This document shows, piece after piece, positions 33,201 through 39,156 of a DNA stretch of 64,000 nt. Source of the stretch: Bicyclus anynana (lineage: Eukaryota > Arthropoda > Insecta > Lepidoptera > Nymphalidae); NCBI RefSeq assembly GCF_947172395.1, contig NC_069097.1, positions 6,618,142 to 6,682,141 of the forward strand, written 5' to 3'. Position 1 is the first letter of the stretch. Each line of letters opens with the position of its first letter. The notes beneath the pieces are model-generated. The model was not told the origin of the DNA and did not search any database. It saw only the letters and a program-made list of their open reading frames with translations. The position numbers and the translations under genes were made by a program.

Positions 33201-35537
33201 CTAGAGGATGGCATCCACAATACTAAATAGGGTACATGTAGTAGATGACTATTATTACGTAAACTACAAGAAATCTTTCTATGGTGGGTAGGCAGATTAC
33301 TCTAACGACTGGAAACCAATGCACACTACTTTGTATTATAGGATTCCCGGACGGAGAGTATTTCAGTTGAGCGACCTCGACGCTAGACGCTTTTCATACA
33401 TTTCCATACAAAGCTGTTTGCGTCGGTCTCGGTGACGAAATCCCAATATGGTACAATATTCTAACACTGTAACCGCAGTACAAAATATGCTATGCGGTGA
33501 AATCAACACAGATTCTGATCATTTAAACATATGTTTGTACTAATACCGTGTTTGTCATTCCATTCCCAGTAAACTCGAATAGTTTAACTGTATCTAATAA
33601 TTACAGAATATTTTCGCACAACGTGATATAATATTTACGAACTTTTCCTTTTTTTTCACTTTATCCAAATAGCAAAAATGAATGATCTTATTTTATTGTT
33701 AATAATAAATTGATCCAATTTTTTTTATAGGTATACTTACCAAAAATTATGTATAAAAAAATCTTAATTCTCTACGTGTGTGAAGTCTGCCAATTCGCAT
33801 TTGGTAGACTAAAGCCTCTCATTGTGAGAGGAGACTCGTGCGTGTGATGATGATACAAAAAATATACCGCATCAAAGAAGCAAGGTGGGTCTAAACTCTT
33901 TATATCTTATCTTTTAAGGAGTCACGTATTGCTACTTCTGGTACTCAAAATAAAGGCTGAAACTTACTAATAACAACGATTTATTTTGTACTTACTTGCC
34001 TGATATTGATGATAATATATACGAAAATTTATCTCAGATTAATTAAACTTTACTTTAGCTGCTTTTTGTTTTAACATACAAGCACAAATTGAACTGTGAA
34101 GCTTTGAATATTTCAAGTCATATTCCCAGTGAACAATAAAAAGTTTCAATAAAGTTAATGTATGCGTCAAGGTCTGTGAGAAATAAAGTTAAAACTGGTA
34201 CAAGTTTTATGTCACACTTTCAGGACTAAAGTGTCATAACCTAAAAAAATATGATTTGTTGTTTTATGGTGAGCGCACATAGCTGCCGCGTCGAGCCGCA
34301 GTGTGTCGCATTCTAAAATGTCATCCCATAGTTATTGTTGTTTGGCTTGCCCGCCCGTACTTAGTATTGACGTATTCTGATATGTTAACGTTTGCATGTG
34401 AACTTTTCCTTGTTTAAAAGTACCATTTTTAAATAATAATAAAAAAGCCTTTTATTTTAGTTATTTAAACGGGTACATACCACGATAAAAAGACGAGATT
34501 TTTAATGTCGATATTTCATTTTTGGCTGTTTAGGCAAACCACACTCACCACCGGGTGGTAGAATTGTGCAAACCAAGAAGGCGCCGCGATACGCATAATA
34601 ACAAAAGCGATGTCGTGAGTGTTGTTTGCCTAAACAGTCAAAAACGCGAGGTTGTTGAAAAAAGAAAAAGAACAAGAATAGTAATAGGTAGATCGATTCT
34701 GCCCCTAACAGCTGACTTCACTTCTCATCTCGCAACCTCAGTCCCGTCGTGACCACGATCCATGCTGGTCGAAATATCGACATTAAAAATCTCATTTTTT
34801 TATCGTGGTATGTACCGTTTAAATAACATTCATATTAAACAAGCACGAAATAAGTTTAAAATCATTAATTCTTCAAATGTTTATTGTTATTCTTAGACCT
34901 TTTTATTTCTGTATTAACGACATAAAAAGCCAACAAAGCGGTTGTAAAGCTACTCCAATAACAATTTCAAAAAGGGCTAATATTTTATGCGTAGGTAATA
35001 AAGACTATTTATATATTTTTAAAACACTATTTTCATTAGTATAAAACGCTTTTATACAGCTGTTATTAAAAACTGTAATAAAACAAAGAAATAGGGTAAA
35101 AGCATGAATGAATAATTAAGTAAAGTATTAAGCTATTGTTTTCAGCAATGGATCAGTGCTCAAATATTTGGTCTTTTATGTTTTTATCCCATCTTTCTTA
35201 AAAGGTAGACTATTATTTAGTATTTTTTATTTATTTAAGAAATTAATAAAAAAAAATAAGGGTTATGTTTTATATAAAATTTTTGCTTCGCCATATTAAA
35301 AGTTTTAAAACAATGGGATAGTTTTTAAGTGAAAAAAAATACACTTACAGCTCTATGTGTGACGTACGACGTCCTTCCTTGTAGCCTCGCGCTGATCTTC
35401 GCTGGTGTATCTTCATCTTCCCTCTTAGGGTCAAACCACCCGAAGGCAGCCCCAACCACCAGCACAGCACCGAGTATCATCAACGCCAAGAGACCACCGA
35501 TCGCTGCTTTTGTCGTCTGAGATATCACCATCGCCAT
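2840..35537 (-). CDS. Membrane-anchored (MACIT-like) collagen, 5' and middle part of gene; continues beyond the left edge
   Basis: Eight core exons (35537-35349, 22898-22761, 21343-21149, 11277-11122, 8601-8484, 6652-6572, 4566-4514, 3046-2840) have AG/GT borders and matching phases and give 379 codons without a stop. Residues 1-10 are a short N-terminus, 11-35 a hydrophobic membrane helix with no signal peptide, so a type II orientation is inferred. A stalk follows with Cys70-X-Cys72, suitable for interchain disulfides. Gly-X-Y blocks are COL1 about 89-169 (27 triplets), COL2 about 188-274 and COL3 from 302 to 367, separated by short linkers. The layout matches vertebrate collagens XIII/XXIII/XXV and the Drosophila transmembrane collagen annotated CG42342; orthology is inference. 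Expected role is cell-surface adhesion or matrix contact. Three extra exons (29-63 nt) may add 46 codons between exons 1 and 5. The C-terminus lies outside the window. Confidence 0.88.
3047..4513. other. Collagen intron between exons 10 and 11
   Basis: 1467 nt with consensus borders. Apart from the RTE 3' end at 4105-4370 I see no feature; the rest is AT-rich. Confidence 0.8.
4105..4370 (-). mobile_element. RTE-type LINE 3' end
   Basis: The minus strand encodes a typical C-terminus of an RTE reverse-transcriptase ORF (WQWAGH, GRPPTRWTED, KRVAG) and ends in a GAT/ATG-rich tail at 4104-4117. Strongly 5'-truncated, and sequence-related to the copies at 36338, 37905, 39157 and 43497. Confidence 0.85.
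4514..4566 (-). CDS. Collagen exon 10: linker end and COL3 start
   Basis: 53 nt, phase 1 in and phase 0 out, acceptor GTTTTCAG, donor AAG/GTAATT. Encodes ELREVVKLK then GDK GER GEK. The Gly-X-Y register continues into exon 11 (GEK GSR). Confidence 0.85.
4653..4784. mobile_element. Fold-back MITE, family M1 (degraded copy)
   Basis: Inverted arms around CGCGTAAACGTAAACGCG and CGCGTTTACGTTAACGCG flank a core containing GCCATCTAGTGGCGC. A nearly perfect copy is at 22959-23089. There is no coding capacity. Confidence 0.75.
5251..5451 (+). mobile_element. Helitron-like short repeat, family H
   Basis: Begins TCTATACTAATATTATAAGG, contains GTTTGTTTG repeats, the block GAACGCGCTAATCTCAGGAA and a GGGAACGGGAACC arm, and ends GCGTCAGCTAGT. 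The TC start and CTAGT end fit non-autonomous lepidopteran Helitrons of the Lep1 type; this assignment is from memory of the family. Confidence 0.7.
6216..6528 (-). mobile_element. tRNA-related SINE, family B
   Basis: On the minus strand the element runs from GGCCTCCGTGACGTAGTGG through a cloverleaf-like head to AAGGGCTAACTTGTAC and a poly-A tail (T run at 6220-6228). One of at least nine family-B copies in this window. Confidence 0.8.
6572..6652 (-). CDS. Collagen exon 9: end of COL2 and non-collagenous linker
   Basis: 81 nt, phase 1 in and out, acceptor GTTCAAAAG, donor TCAG/GTAAGA. It completes GSR GPP GLP and then encodes a linker with the N-glycosylation sequon NNS and a short hydrophobic helix-like stretch (VLSYVAQSELREVVKL across the next junction), possibly a small coiled coil that nucleates COL3. 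Confidence 0.85.
6653..8483. other. Collagen intron between exons 8 and 9
   Basis: 1831 nt. The only structure I see is the triple palindrome at 7397-7545; the rest is AT-rich with no recognisable element. Confidence 0.8.
7397..7545. repeat. Compact palindromic element with three AGGT-N6-ACCT units
   Basis: Outer inverted ends TTCGCTGCGG / CCGCAGCGAA enclose three short palindromes, AGGT-N6-ACCT, at 7431-7444, 7474-7487 and 7516-7529, spaced 43 and 42 bp. The third, AGGTCAATTGACCT, is a perfect palindrome. Confidence 0.6.
8484..8601 (-). CDS. Collagen exon 8: COL2 with one Gly-to-Ala interruption
   Basis: 118 nt, phase 0 in and phase 1 out, acceptor CTTGTAATAG, donor AAAAAG/GTATAC. Gly-X-Y repeats run in register from exon 7, except that one triplet reads AEK (codon GCT) where Gly is expected; the register resumes at once with GEK and continues in exon 9. 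Confidence 0.92.
8659..8855. mobile_element. Fold-back MITE, family M2
   Basis: A 197-bp inverted repeat. The left end GCCCCCCTAGCCAAGTGG pairs with the right end, and matching continues through AAAGATGTATGGGAATGACA and its partner toward the centre. The apparent ORF over it is a by-product. Confidence 0.8.
9005..9165 (+). mobile_element. Short repeat, family J
   Basis: Shares with the copy at 1790 a core with GATGAAATTTGGTAGGGAGA, AGTTTATAATTGG and the GGCGTCAGCTTG end. No coding capacity. Confidence 0.5.
9604..9672. repeat. Near-perfect 30-bp hairpin
   Basis: Arms at 9604-9633 and 9643-9672 differ at one position; the loop is ACTCGCGTC. Transcribed from the minus strand the mismatch would be a G-U pair, so the stem would be fully paired. 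Confidence 0.8.
11122..11277 (-). CDS. Collagen exon 7: linker and COL2 start
   Basis: 52 codons, acceptor TGTCACAG, donor CGG/GTAAGT, phase 0 at both ends. A short linker (ESSGLYGNDRAIQ) precedes thirteen triplets from GPP GER to GDK GDR. The preceding intron is 9.9 kb because of the retrotransposon insertion. Confidence 0.92.
11608..11682. repeat. Short tandem duplication
   Basis: CTTTTGCGCTTATCACGACA occurs twice, near 11618-11637 and 11661-11680, separated by an AT-rich spacer. Confidence 0.6.
12250..12415 (-). mobile_element. 5'-truncated LINE 3' end with ATAA-type tail
   Basis: On the minus strand, a segment containing AGGCAGCC, TTGTGGTGTGCAAATAAAG and an AAAT/ATTT microsatellite tail (12255-12282). 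The same 3' end occurs as a nested fragment at 51667-51752. I assign it to a CR1/Jockey-like LINE only tentatively. Confidence 0.55.
14451..14462. repeat. Left target-site duplication of the LINE
   Basis: TATACCAAAGGT, identical to 18723-18734. Confidence 0.9.
14947..15680 (+). CDS. LINE ORF1 protein (coiled coil plus RRM-like), with one internal frame change
   Basis: ATG at 14947 in good context (AAAAATGG). The first frame (14947-15234) gives a coiled coil of Leu/Ile heptads over about residues 1-65, then NNIIIHGLREEE, the usual entry to an L1-type ORF1 RRM domain. The homology then continues one frame back, from about 15210 to a TAG at 15678-15680 (HRIG, RPRPTLISL, KRKALQPKL, YDKLVV), as expected for the RRM and C-terminal domains of ORF1 proteins that bind element RNA. 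The switch lies at TGTTTTTTGAC, which contains the heptamer T TTT TTG in phase with the first frame. It is either a one-base loss or a minus-one frameshift site. The tail is rich in Lys, Ser and Thr. Confidence 0.75.
15681..18635 (+). CDS. LINE ORF2: APE-type endonuclease and reverse transcriptase
   Basis: Open for 984 codons to TAA at 18633. The endonuclease motifs are TFNARS (15837), ISEMR, GDFNGQ (16251), WTWISPNG...EIDFIMS and SDH (16533). The reverse transcriptase follows: DKATGTDQI, GNYRPISL, FVDYNKAFDSLEH (first catalytic Asp at 17583), RGVRQGDPISP (17750s) and FADD (17874-17885). The C-terminal region has TYGCQTWALT, WQWTGH and RWEDDFKKVAGPEW. Function is target-primed reverse transcription: nicking of genomic DNA and copying of element RNA at the nick. 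No in-frame AUG occurs until about 57 codons past the TTG at 15765, inside the endonuclease (ISEMRK), and the frame is continuous with the end of ORF1 across a single TAG. Start mechanism is therefore readthrough, reinitiation at a non-AUG codon, or a lost AUG. Confidence 0.93.
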   Translation, partial: QRNTDDRNQKTNIKNNNNQTIKHPPPSRLVIVGENDQDPLSIKKCTTDIFIATFNARSLRTAEKLLELDLAIAEIKWDIIGISEMRKFGEGIEDHGNYILQYKGETPGLYGVGFLVKKRLAHNIEEFKGISERIAVLNITLPLNKAEKWTIIQAYSPTEAEKIDNVEKIEKFYEDLRIAVQYSHKNLIVMGDFNGQIGKCNNSGEEYTIGKYGQGKRTKNGDRLITFAMENKLRILNSFFKKKKSRRWTWISPNGLHKNEIDFIMSNKFKTFQDISIIHNLNFYSDHRMVRAKLTGTPIKTARRLHNDKSAIVCTGNNNQLSTNLQKLIDESNFTTMPLQAKYEHVINLLKTETKKVNAKCKTEISNKTLQLLQERKELFSKKDKKSNRSKITEISKKINESIRKDKKLKRQNTLKKHIERTGGIKKAIKELNHKKDWMLKMKTKNGNHTNKRPEILKLATDFYRKLYQSRNQTVEINERSLEPEPIPKILTEETIKAINTQKRDKATGTDQITNELLKSTIQVIAPLLTNIFNEIIETENIPTDWTKSIITLLHKKGDKGEIGNYRPISLMSNVYKVFSKIILSRITLTLDENQPKEQAGFRTKYSTIDHIHVLRQTLQKYNEYNKIYYLGFVDYNKAFDSLEHEYIWEAMRSQGIEQKYIRLLKKIYSKSTAQVRLETTGEAFPIQRGVRQGDPISPKLFSAALEMIFRNLDWDKNGLNINGENLNHLRFADDLIIFSECPIKLQQMLQQLSIQSAIAGLSMNTTKTKIMTNGPKTYNIEVNMENIEYVEEYVYLGQLISINDTMKKEIDRRVSNTWKRYWSLSEIMKNIDMPIKEKRKIYNTCILPCLTYGCQTWALTEKLINKINICQNGIERSVTGVRRKDRVKLTKIKKTTKFKNVEKVYKTLKWQWTGHMIREKGEKWTKTISEWYPRDGKRNKGRQVKRWEDDFKKVAGPEWMRMAKDREKWRSLGEAYVEGQAAN
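18693..18722 (+). repeat. TTTTA tail of the LINE
   Basis: About six copies of TTTTA directly before the right target duplication; a microsatellite tail in place of poly-A, as in RTE-related elements. Confidence 0.85.
18723..18734. repeat. Right target-site duplication of the LINE
   Basis: TATACCAAAGGT, identical to 14451-14462. Confidence 0.9.
19075..19290 (-). repeat. Interspersed repeat, family K
   Basis: Contains ACTCCCCTTCTC and CTCAAGTCATTCTCCCCGCC; the reverse complement of the block near 61990-62175 with comparable order of landmarks. The class is not recognised. Confidence 0.5.
19905..20090 (+). mobile_element. Short repeat, family J
   Basis: Contains ATAGATTTTACTCTGGATTA and ends in GGGCGTCTACTAGT; related to copies at 27751, 44138 and 58443. 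Confidence 0.6.
20172..20375 (+). mobile_element. Helitron-like short repeat, family H
   Basis: Complete copy from TCTATACTAATATTATAAAG to GCGTCAGCTAGT, with GTTTGTTTGTTTG and GAACGCGCTAATCTCGGGAA. Confidence 0.75.
20811..20892. repeat. CCCTA-rich degenerate tract
   Basis: Irregular CCCTACC/CCTACCCTA units. It lacks the insect telomere unit CCTAA in array form, so it is a low-complexity interspersed tract. Confidence 0.6.
21149..21343 (-). CDS. Collagen exon 6: COL1 Gly-X-Y block
   Basis: 65 codons, acceptor CATCACAG, donor ATA/GTATGT. Twenty uninterrupted Gly-X-Y triplets (GQM GEP GAT ... GPP GPA) then the linker ASALI. The triplet register continues exactly from exon 5. Charged KGD/KGE/ERGE triplets are typical of collagen helices. 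Confidence 0.92.
21344..22760. other. Collagen intron between exons 5 and 6
   Basis: 1417 nt with consensus borders. No transposon or RNA gene recognised. Confidence 0.8.
22761..22898 (-). CDS. Collagen exon 5: Cys-X-Cys stalk and start of COL1
   Basis: 46 codons, phase 0 in and out, acceptor TTTTGAATAG and donor ACG/GTAAGT. It begins VTMSSQCQCSVNDISLMLEV, a paired-cysteine and amphipathic segment likely to help trimer formation, then enters Gly-X-Y repeats (GPP GPQ GPT GTD GTT GAP GKT). Because exon 1 also ends in phase 0, direct joining of exon 1 to exon 5 stays in frame. Confidence 0.85.
22959..23089. mobile_element. Fold-back MITE, family M1
   Basis: 131 bp with arms of about 50 bp, starting ATACTGTTACTATCGCG and ending CGCGATAGTAACAGTAT, around a short core with TAGTGCCACTAGATGGCGC. 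Confidence 0.85.
23282..23330. repeat. Perfect 49-bp palindrome
   Basis: Two 24-nt arms (CTTTCGATGACTAGTTCTAA onward) are exact reverse complements with a single central T. Confidence 0.9.
23822..23875 (+). mobile_element. SINE family A, head fragment
   Basis: CCGTAACAGCCCAGTGGATA followed by TTCGATTCGG, matching the tRNA-like head only; the B box and body are absent. Confidence 0.55.
24612..24653. repeat. Hairpin with 14-bp arms
   Basis: ATGAGCCACTTTAT and ATAAAGTGGCTCAT pair across a short AT-rich loop; similar in stem motif (CACTTTA/TAAAGTG) to the hairpin at 9604-9672. Confidence 0.65.
24737..25014 (+). mobile_element. SINE family B, first of two adjacent copies
   Basis: Starts GGCCTCCGTAGAGCAATAG, has CAGCTGGGCCGATTGAGG and GTACGATGTCGTGTA, and is cut just before the usual AGTCAAGGGCTAACTTG end, where the next copy begins. 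Confidence 0.8.
25016..25350 (+). mobile_element. SINE family B, second adjacent copy
   Basis: Starts GGCGGCCTCCGTAGCGCAA and runs to AGTCAAGGGCTAACTTG and an A-rich tail. The head retains GGTTCGATT of a Pol III B box. Confidence 0.85.
25721..26010 (+). mobile_element. tRNA-derived SINE, family A
   Basis: Head CCGTGATAGCCCAGTGGATA (A box) and GGTTTGAATCC (B box), then the body GGGGCATGCACCTCCAA, ATATCACGTGTCTCAAACGG and GGCCAGCGTGGTAGAC, ending GAGCCCAATATGGGTTG. One of about a dozen family-A copies. Confidence 0.85.
26183..26323 (+). mobile_element. Helitron-like short repeat, family H (internally deleted)
   Basis: From CTGAAGAGTTTGTTTATTTG to GGCATCTACTAGT; the segment after ATCGATGAAGG is missing compared with the complete copies. 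Confidence 0.6.
26351..26379 (-). CDS. Collagen candidate cassette exon 4 (His-rich)
   Basis: 29 nt encoding GYQSYHIHHH, donor CAT/GTAAGT. Phase 0 out is required to keep the collagen frame in exon 5. The acceptor used here (GAGAACAG) is weaker than TTTTCCAG 20 nt upstream, but the upstream choice brings in a stop in the collagen frame. Exons 2-4 together are 138 nt, a multiple of three, consistent with an optional cassette; the exon could also belong to a non-coding or alternative leader. Confidence 0.35.
27440..27715 (+). mobile_element. Degraded RTE-like LINE 3' end
   Basis: In broken frames the plus strand resembles the C-terminus of an RTE ORF (QLAKDLSVWKSL) and ends GGACTTCTGTCGGCTGATAA with a GATGAT tail. 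Confidence 0.55.
27751..27967 (+). mobile_element. Short repeat, family J
   Basis: ACTAATATTATAAAGGCGAA at the start, then ATAGATTTTACTCTGGATTA and TCGCAGGGGTCCGCTAGT at the end. Confidence 0.65.
29010..29046. repeat. Perfect 15-bp hairpin
   Basis: CTATCATCGGAGTGA and TCACTCCGATGATAG flank the loop CACTAGA. Confidence 0.8.
29331..29490 (-). mobile_element. SINE family B, partial
   Basis: Body segment with AAGATGGAAGCGGGCTAACT, ACACGGCATCGTA and GCTTGGCGGTACGTC; head and extreme 3' end missing. Confidence 0.75.
29574..29636 (-). CDS. Collagen candidate cassette exon 3
   Basis: 63 nt, phase 1 in and phase 1 out, after a T-rich acceptor ending CTGAG and before donor TAG/GTAACG. In the collagen-compatible frame it encodes a basic Ser/Arg/Gln-rich peptide containing SRSRK. 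A second acceptor 4 nt downstream (GATAG) shifts to a frame that ends in TAG exactly at the donor, so choice of acceptor would decide between a full collagen and a short truncated product. Confidence 0.35.
   Translation of the reverse strand: MEYHRAGVSNILIQGAENSQ
30185..30535 (+). repeat. Interspersed repeat, family E, with GTCC/GTCT microsatellite
   Basis: Starts AGGGTTCAGTAGTCCACAAA, has a CCGTCTGTCTGTCCGTCCGT tract, and continues through CAATAAAGTCGTAAAATAAA to an A-rich end. Copies at 51251 and 57618. Possibly the terminal part of a DNA transposon. Confidence 0.6.
30595..30785 (+). mobile_element. Helitron-like short repeat, family H (diverged)
   Basis: CTATACTAACATTATAAAGA at the start and CCGCGTGACGGCTGCTAGT at the end. 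Confidence 0.6.
30786..30968 (+). mobile_element. Helitron-like short repeat, family H (diverged, adjacent copy)
   Basis: Contains TTATCCCCGTATTCTCACGG and ends TTTCGGCTAGTT; directly follows the previous copy. Confidence 0.55.
31553..31995. repeat. 39-bp minisatellite, about 10 units
   Basis: Units of 39 bp around GTCATATTCCCCTATTG and GAGTGGGTATGTCAATA. Because 39 is a multiple of three and the unit lacks stops in some frames, long ORFs appear on both strands (13-residue period). Units are clean to about 31880 and degenerate afterwards. Confidence 0.85.
32932..32977 (-). CDS. Collagen candidate cassette exon 2
   Basis: 46 nt bounded by a TGGTCAG acceptor and an AAAG/GTGAGT donor. Read in phase 0 it gives KNIPNLTDPLPCTQK plus one base; it contains an N-glycosylation sequon (NLT) and one Cys. 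It has no family match that I recognise, so support is splice sites plus an open, phase-compatible frame only. Confidence 0.45.
33764..33855 (+). mobile_element. SINE family A, 3' fragment
   Basis: CTACGTGTGTGAAGTCTGCC, GAGAGGAGACTCGTGC and a GATGATGAT tail, without the head. Confidence 0.6.
34460..34868. mobile_element. Penelope-like fold-back copy, internally deleted
   Basis: Starts GTTATTTAAACGGGTACATA, keeps only the outer and inner parts of the left arm, then joins at CACCGGGTGGTAGAATTG to the right half, ending AAATAACATTCAT. It matches the complete copy at 56740-57507. No target duplication was found. Confidence 0.75.
35349..35537 (-). CDS. Collagen exon 1: start codon, cytoplasmic tail and transmembrane helix
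   Basis: 63 codons. The ATG at 35537 has a good context (CAAAATGG) and an in-frame TAA lies 15 nt upstream, so the start is well fixed; a second ATG is two codons later. Residues 11-35 (starting AAIGGLLALM) form one membrane helix ending at GWF, followed by a charged stretch KREDED. The donor is GTAAGT and the exon ends in phase 0. Confidence 0.88.
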
Positions 35538-35586
35538 TTTGCCGAGCACTTATCTTTTTCTGCACATCGTTTATCTTTTACACATC

Positions 35587-35623
35587 ACTGACACCATTTT
35601 ATCTTTTGGACCAAAGGTTTAAA
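35587..35623 (-). promoter_or_regulatory. Possible core promoter of the collagen gene
   Basis: On the minus strand an arthropod-type initiator TCAGTG (35591-35586) lies about 50 nt before the ATG, with TTTAAA at 35623-35618, roughly 34 nt further upstream, at TATA-like spacing. Both motifs are short and frequent in AT-rich DNA, and an upstream non-coding exon is equally possible. Confidence 0.22.
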
Positions 35624-36337
35624 TGTCTCGTCAGAAAAACAGCCCTCAAAGGACAGTCTCGTTCGTATAAATAAAACATAAGGGACTGTTTACATAGTTC
35701 GTATATACCGATCACTATAAAAATTCGGTTTAAACAGTTTATTTGTTTTTTAATTGCACTCTAAATTTGTTTCTTGGTATCTCCTATTTGATTTATTAAT
35801 TGTGATCACTAAATAATTCGTCATATACTGCCTTTTAAATAAAATAACAATTACAAGCTTTTTATTTCTGTATCAAATTAAAGTCCCTTCAACCTGGATA
35901 AAAGTAAGTATAATGTTGTCTATAAATAAACAAAATACACCGATTTCATAAATATTGACTGAATCTTGTGTAAGCTAAGAAAATCCGGTCAAACCGGACT
36001 TATCCGTTAACCGTGTTACGTAACATCCAGAGATTCAGAAGATAAGGGAAAACATAACGCAAATATATCTCTGAGGAATTTCACTACAAGAATGGAAACA
36101 TACTTATAACCCTGGATGGGTGAAGAGAATGTTACGTCGTGTGTTTTAAATTCTGTAATTTCATTTTACTCATTGTGGATTAATTAGTGTTTTATAAATC
36201 TTGCCAGCCAGTACACATTATTATTTGGAGTAGGATAGGCGTCCACATTTCCGAATCGTAAGTATCGGACGCATTGCATTGAACGGATTTTTAATTTTAG
36301 GGTAGAATCGTGTGATCAGTGTGATCACCGATGCCGA

Positions 36338-36562
36338 GCCGATGTACTTTGGGGTCCCAAAGTGCTGGAATGGCGACCCCGCACTAGTAAGCGCAGTGTT
36401 GGCCGACCCCCCCACCAGGTGGACTGACGACATCAAGCGAGTCGCAGGGATTCGCTGGATGCAGGTGGCTCAGTATCGTGATGTTTGGAAGACCCTACAA
36501 AAGGCCTATGTCCTGCAGTGGACGTCCATCGGCTGATATGATAATGATGATGATTATGGTGA
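36338..36562 (+). mobile_element. RTE-type LINE 3' end
   Basis: Encodes the C-terminal signature (VPKCWNGDPA, RWTDDIKRVAG, IRWMQVAQYRD) and ends CGTCCATCGGCTGATATGAT with a GATGATGAT tail. Confidence 0.85.
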
Positions 36563-36804
36563 GTATGATCAGTTATATATGAATTTTCTATTTAGAGAAT
36601 ACTCCGATCCATTTGATGTGATGCCTCCGATACTTACGATGCGGATATGTGGACGCGTACCATTAGTATGATAATTTAGCGTCCGGAATGGACAACAACA
36701 AACGTTGGCGTGATAATACCGTCATCAATACTGACAAATGTATAGGATTCCGTGGTAGGTATAGGTAAATGCACAGAGAATTATGTCGTATGTTGAACTA
36801 TTAT

Positions 36805-37086
36805 GCCGTGATAGCCCAGTGGATATGACCTCTGCCTCCGATTCAGGAGGGGGTGGGGGTTCGAATCCGGTGTGCATTTTAAGAAATTAAATATCACGTG
36901 TCTTAAACGGTGAAGGAAAAACTCGCGAGGAAAGCTGCATACCTGAGAATTTACTTAATTATCTGCGTGTGTAAAGTCTGCCAATCCGCATTGGGACTAG
37001 TGGACTAAGGCCTAACCCCTCTTATTCTGAGAGGAGACTCGAGCTCAGCAGTGAGCCGAATATGGGTTGATAACAACGACGACGAC
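36805..37086 (+). mobile_element. SINE family A
   Basis: Good A box and GGTTCGAATCC B box, but the segment between GGTTCGAATCCGGT and GTGCATTTTAAG is deleted. Ends ATATGGGTTGATAAC with a GAC tail. Confidence 0.8.
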
Positions 37087-37631
37087 AGAGAATTATGACC
37101 TACTATAGGGTTACCATGCATGGAAATCCTAATTCGAACGTAACTTTATGTTCCTCATCAAAACCTCTTAAAAAACCCATTTTTCTCATTTTTATTAAGC
37201 GACTTCAAAAAAAGGAGGAGTTTTTTCAATTCGACCGTATATCCCAGTAAAATTTGTCTCTTTCATACGACATACACCTTCACATTTTCAAAATATCCTG
37301 TTAAAATACTGAAGTATTTTCGCAAACACTTTTCGCATGTTAGAGAGGCGGGCTTAGTGATAGTCAAACATTCAATAGAATGTCGGGTTTAAAACCACAT
37401 GCAGCGCAAAAGCCTGAAAATTTTGTGAAATGTTAAAAGTCTATCTAGAAAAAGCTGTTCGAAAACATATCAATTTAGTACGATAAAGTTTTTAGTTCAC
37501 TGTTATCTATGTTGTGAAACTATTTAATTCCTAATCAATACAGATATTGTATACTTGATCTACAAATCATAATAATCATGAAAAATCAAATTTCTTTGAT
37601 AAATGCTTTAAAATAAATAAAGAATATTCGC

Positions 37632-37781
37632 CATATCTTTTTTAATAAGACTAATATTCCCATTCCTCTCCAACTAGTCGGGAAAGACTGTATTAGGAGT
37701 GGGTACGACAATAGACCAACGGGGCGGGGATCGAACCACCACCCCTCGGTGAGGAGACCGACCGTTTAGCTATTGAGGTTA
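37632..37781 (-). mobile_element. tRNA-derived SINE, family D
   Basis: On the minus strand the head TAGCTAAACGGTCGG (A box) and GGTTCGATCCC (B box) is followed by GTCGTACCCACTCCTAATAC and a short tail. A partial copy is at 63187. Confidence 0.7.
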
Positions 37782-37904
37782 TAATATATATTGTATATAG
37801 GCTTTACTTCTTTACGAATATTTTTCAGTTTTGAATTAGAAAATGATATTCCCCGTGCTTCGGAGAGCACGTTAAGCAGACCGACCAAAACTTTGTCATT
37901 ATTA

Positions 37905-38290
37905 ACTTCATCATTATCACCATTAACAACCGATGGACGTCCTCTACTGGACATTGGATTCTTGCATGGACTTCCAATCACAACGAAACCGCCAGCATCC
38001 AGCGGCTCTTTGCAACCCACTTGATGTCCTCGGTCCATCTATGGGTGGGTAGCCATTGGGACCTTGGGACCCCAACGTCCACCTAGTGGGGGGGTAGCGC
38101 TTCTAGCACCTTGGGACCCCAACGTCTATCGGGTTTTCGGAACGATATGGCCTGCTTATTGCCACTTCCTTCGCGAATCGCTGAGTTACATCAGTGATTT
38201 TGGTTATTCTGCGGATATCTTCTTTTGCAATTCGATAACGCAGATAAACTCCAAGCATAACTCTCTCCATTGTCCACTGTGACTTTGATC
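37905..38290 (-). mobile_element. RTE-type LINE 3' end, rearranged
   Basis: The same 3' region as at 39157-39662, but with GCACCTTGGGACCCCAACGT duplicated around 38070-38130, showing an internal duplication. Confidence 0.7.
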
Positions 38291-38309
38291 CTATTATTAG
38301 TTATTTATG

Positions 38310-38512
38310 ACTAGCTGACGTCGCGCGATTTCAACCGCGTGGTTCCTGTTCCCGTAGGAATACGGGGTTAATATGTAGTCAATAGACTTCCTTGATAAAT
38401 GGGCTATTTAACTGGAACAGTTTTTCAAATCGGACATGTAGTTCCTGAGATTAGCGCGTTCAATCAATCAAACAAACGAACAAACTCTTCAGCCTTATAA
38501 ATTAGTATAGAT
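38310..38512 (-). mobile_element. Helitron-like short repeat, family H
   Basis: Complete reverse copy: ACTAGCTGACGTCGCGCG at one end, TTATAAATTAGTATAGA at the other. Confidence 0.7.
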
Positions 38513-38894
38513 TAGCAATAACAAAGGTCTAACCAACCACCACCACAAAACCAAGAAGACAGTTTAATGTCACAATTAACCCCAAGTTAATGTTCGAGTT
38601 CATTGAACTATTCTATAAAAAAAACTAAAGAATGAGAAACTTTCTGTATCACTAGTCTGCCTTACTAGGGTTAGAATATATTACGAAGATCCCGGAGAAG
38701 GGTCTATCCGGTCAACACTGAGCCAATAATTTAGTTTCCTATCGAAGCGACCGATCGCCTGAGTTAGATTTGATCGTACAAACTGTCTATCAAGTGGAAT
38801 GCTATTTCTTAAGATGTATGCATCGAATGCTAAGTAAAGTTTGGAGATAAAGTATGGGACTTGTTTCTATCGGTTCAGGGTATATTACAAATTA

Positions 38895-39030
38895 TAATAA
38901 ATAAATATATATATATATATATATAGTTGAATAATACACACCTAGCTAATTTCATCATGTACATTTTATATACTACATAATAAACACTTATATAATGTAA
39001 AAACATACCCAAACACTGAAAAACACCCAT
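38895..39030 (-). mobile_element. SINE family C, 3' fragment
   Basis: Shares TACTACATAATAAACACTTA and ACACTGAAAAACACCCATGC with the complete copy at 45470; an AT microsatellite (38905-38925) replaces part of the tail. Confidence 0.6.
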
Positions 39031-39156
39031 GCTTATCACACCTAGGGTGGACCGATGATATCAATATTGTAGGAAACCATTGGACTTACATCCAAATCTC
39101 CCGGTCCAGCGTAGTGAGAACCCGGTCTAAGGAGGGATCGTGGCCAAATACATGAA

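Larger units (their letters stand above)
32978..35348. other. Collagen intron 1
   Basis: 2371 nt holding a SINE tail fragment and a deleted Penelope-like copy. 33000-33760 and 34870-35340 show no recognised element. Confidence 0.75.

Noticed and set aside
35329..35520. Plus-strand ORF over collagen exon 1
   Set aside because: It is antisense to the transmembrane exon and has no independent support.
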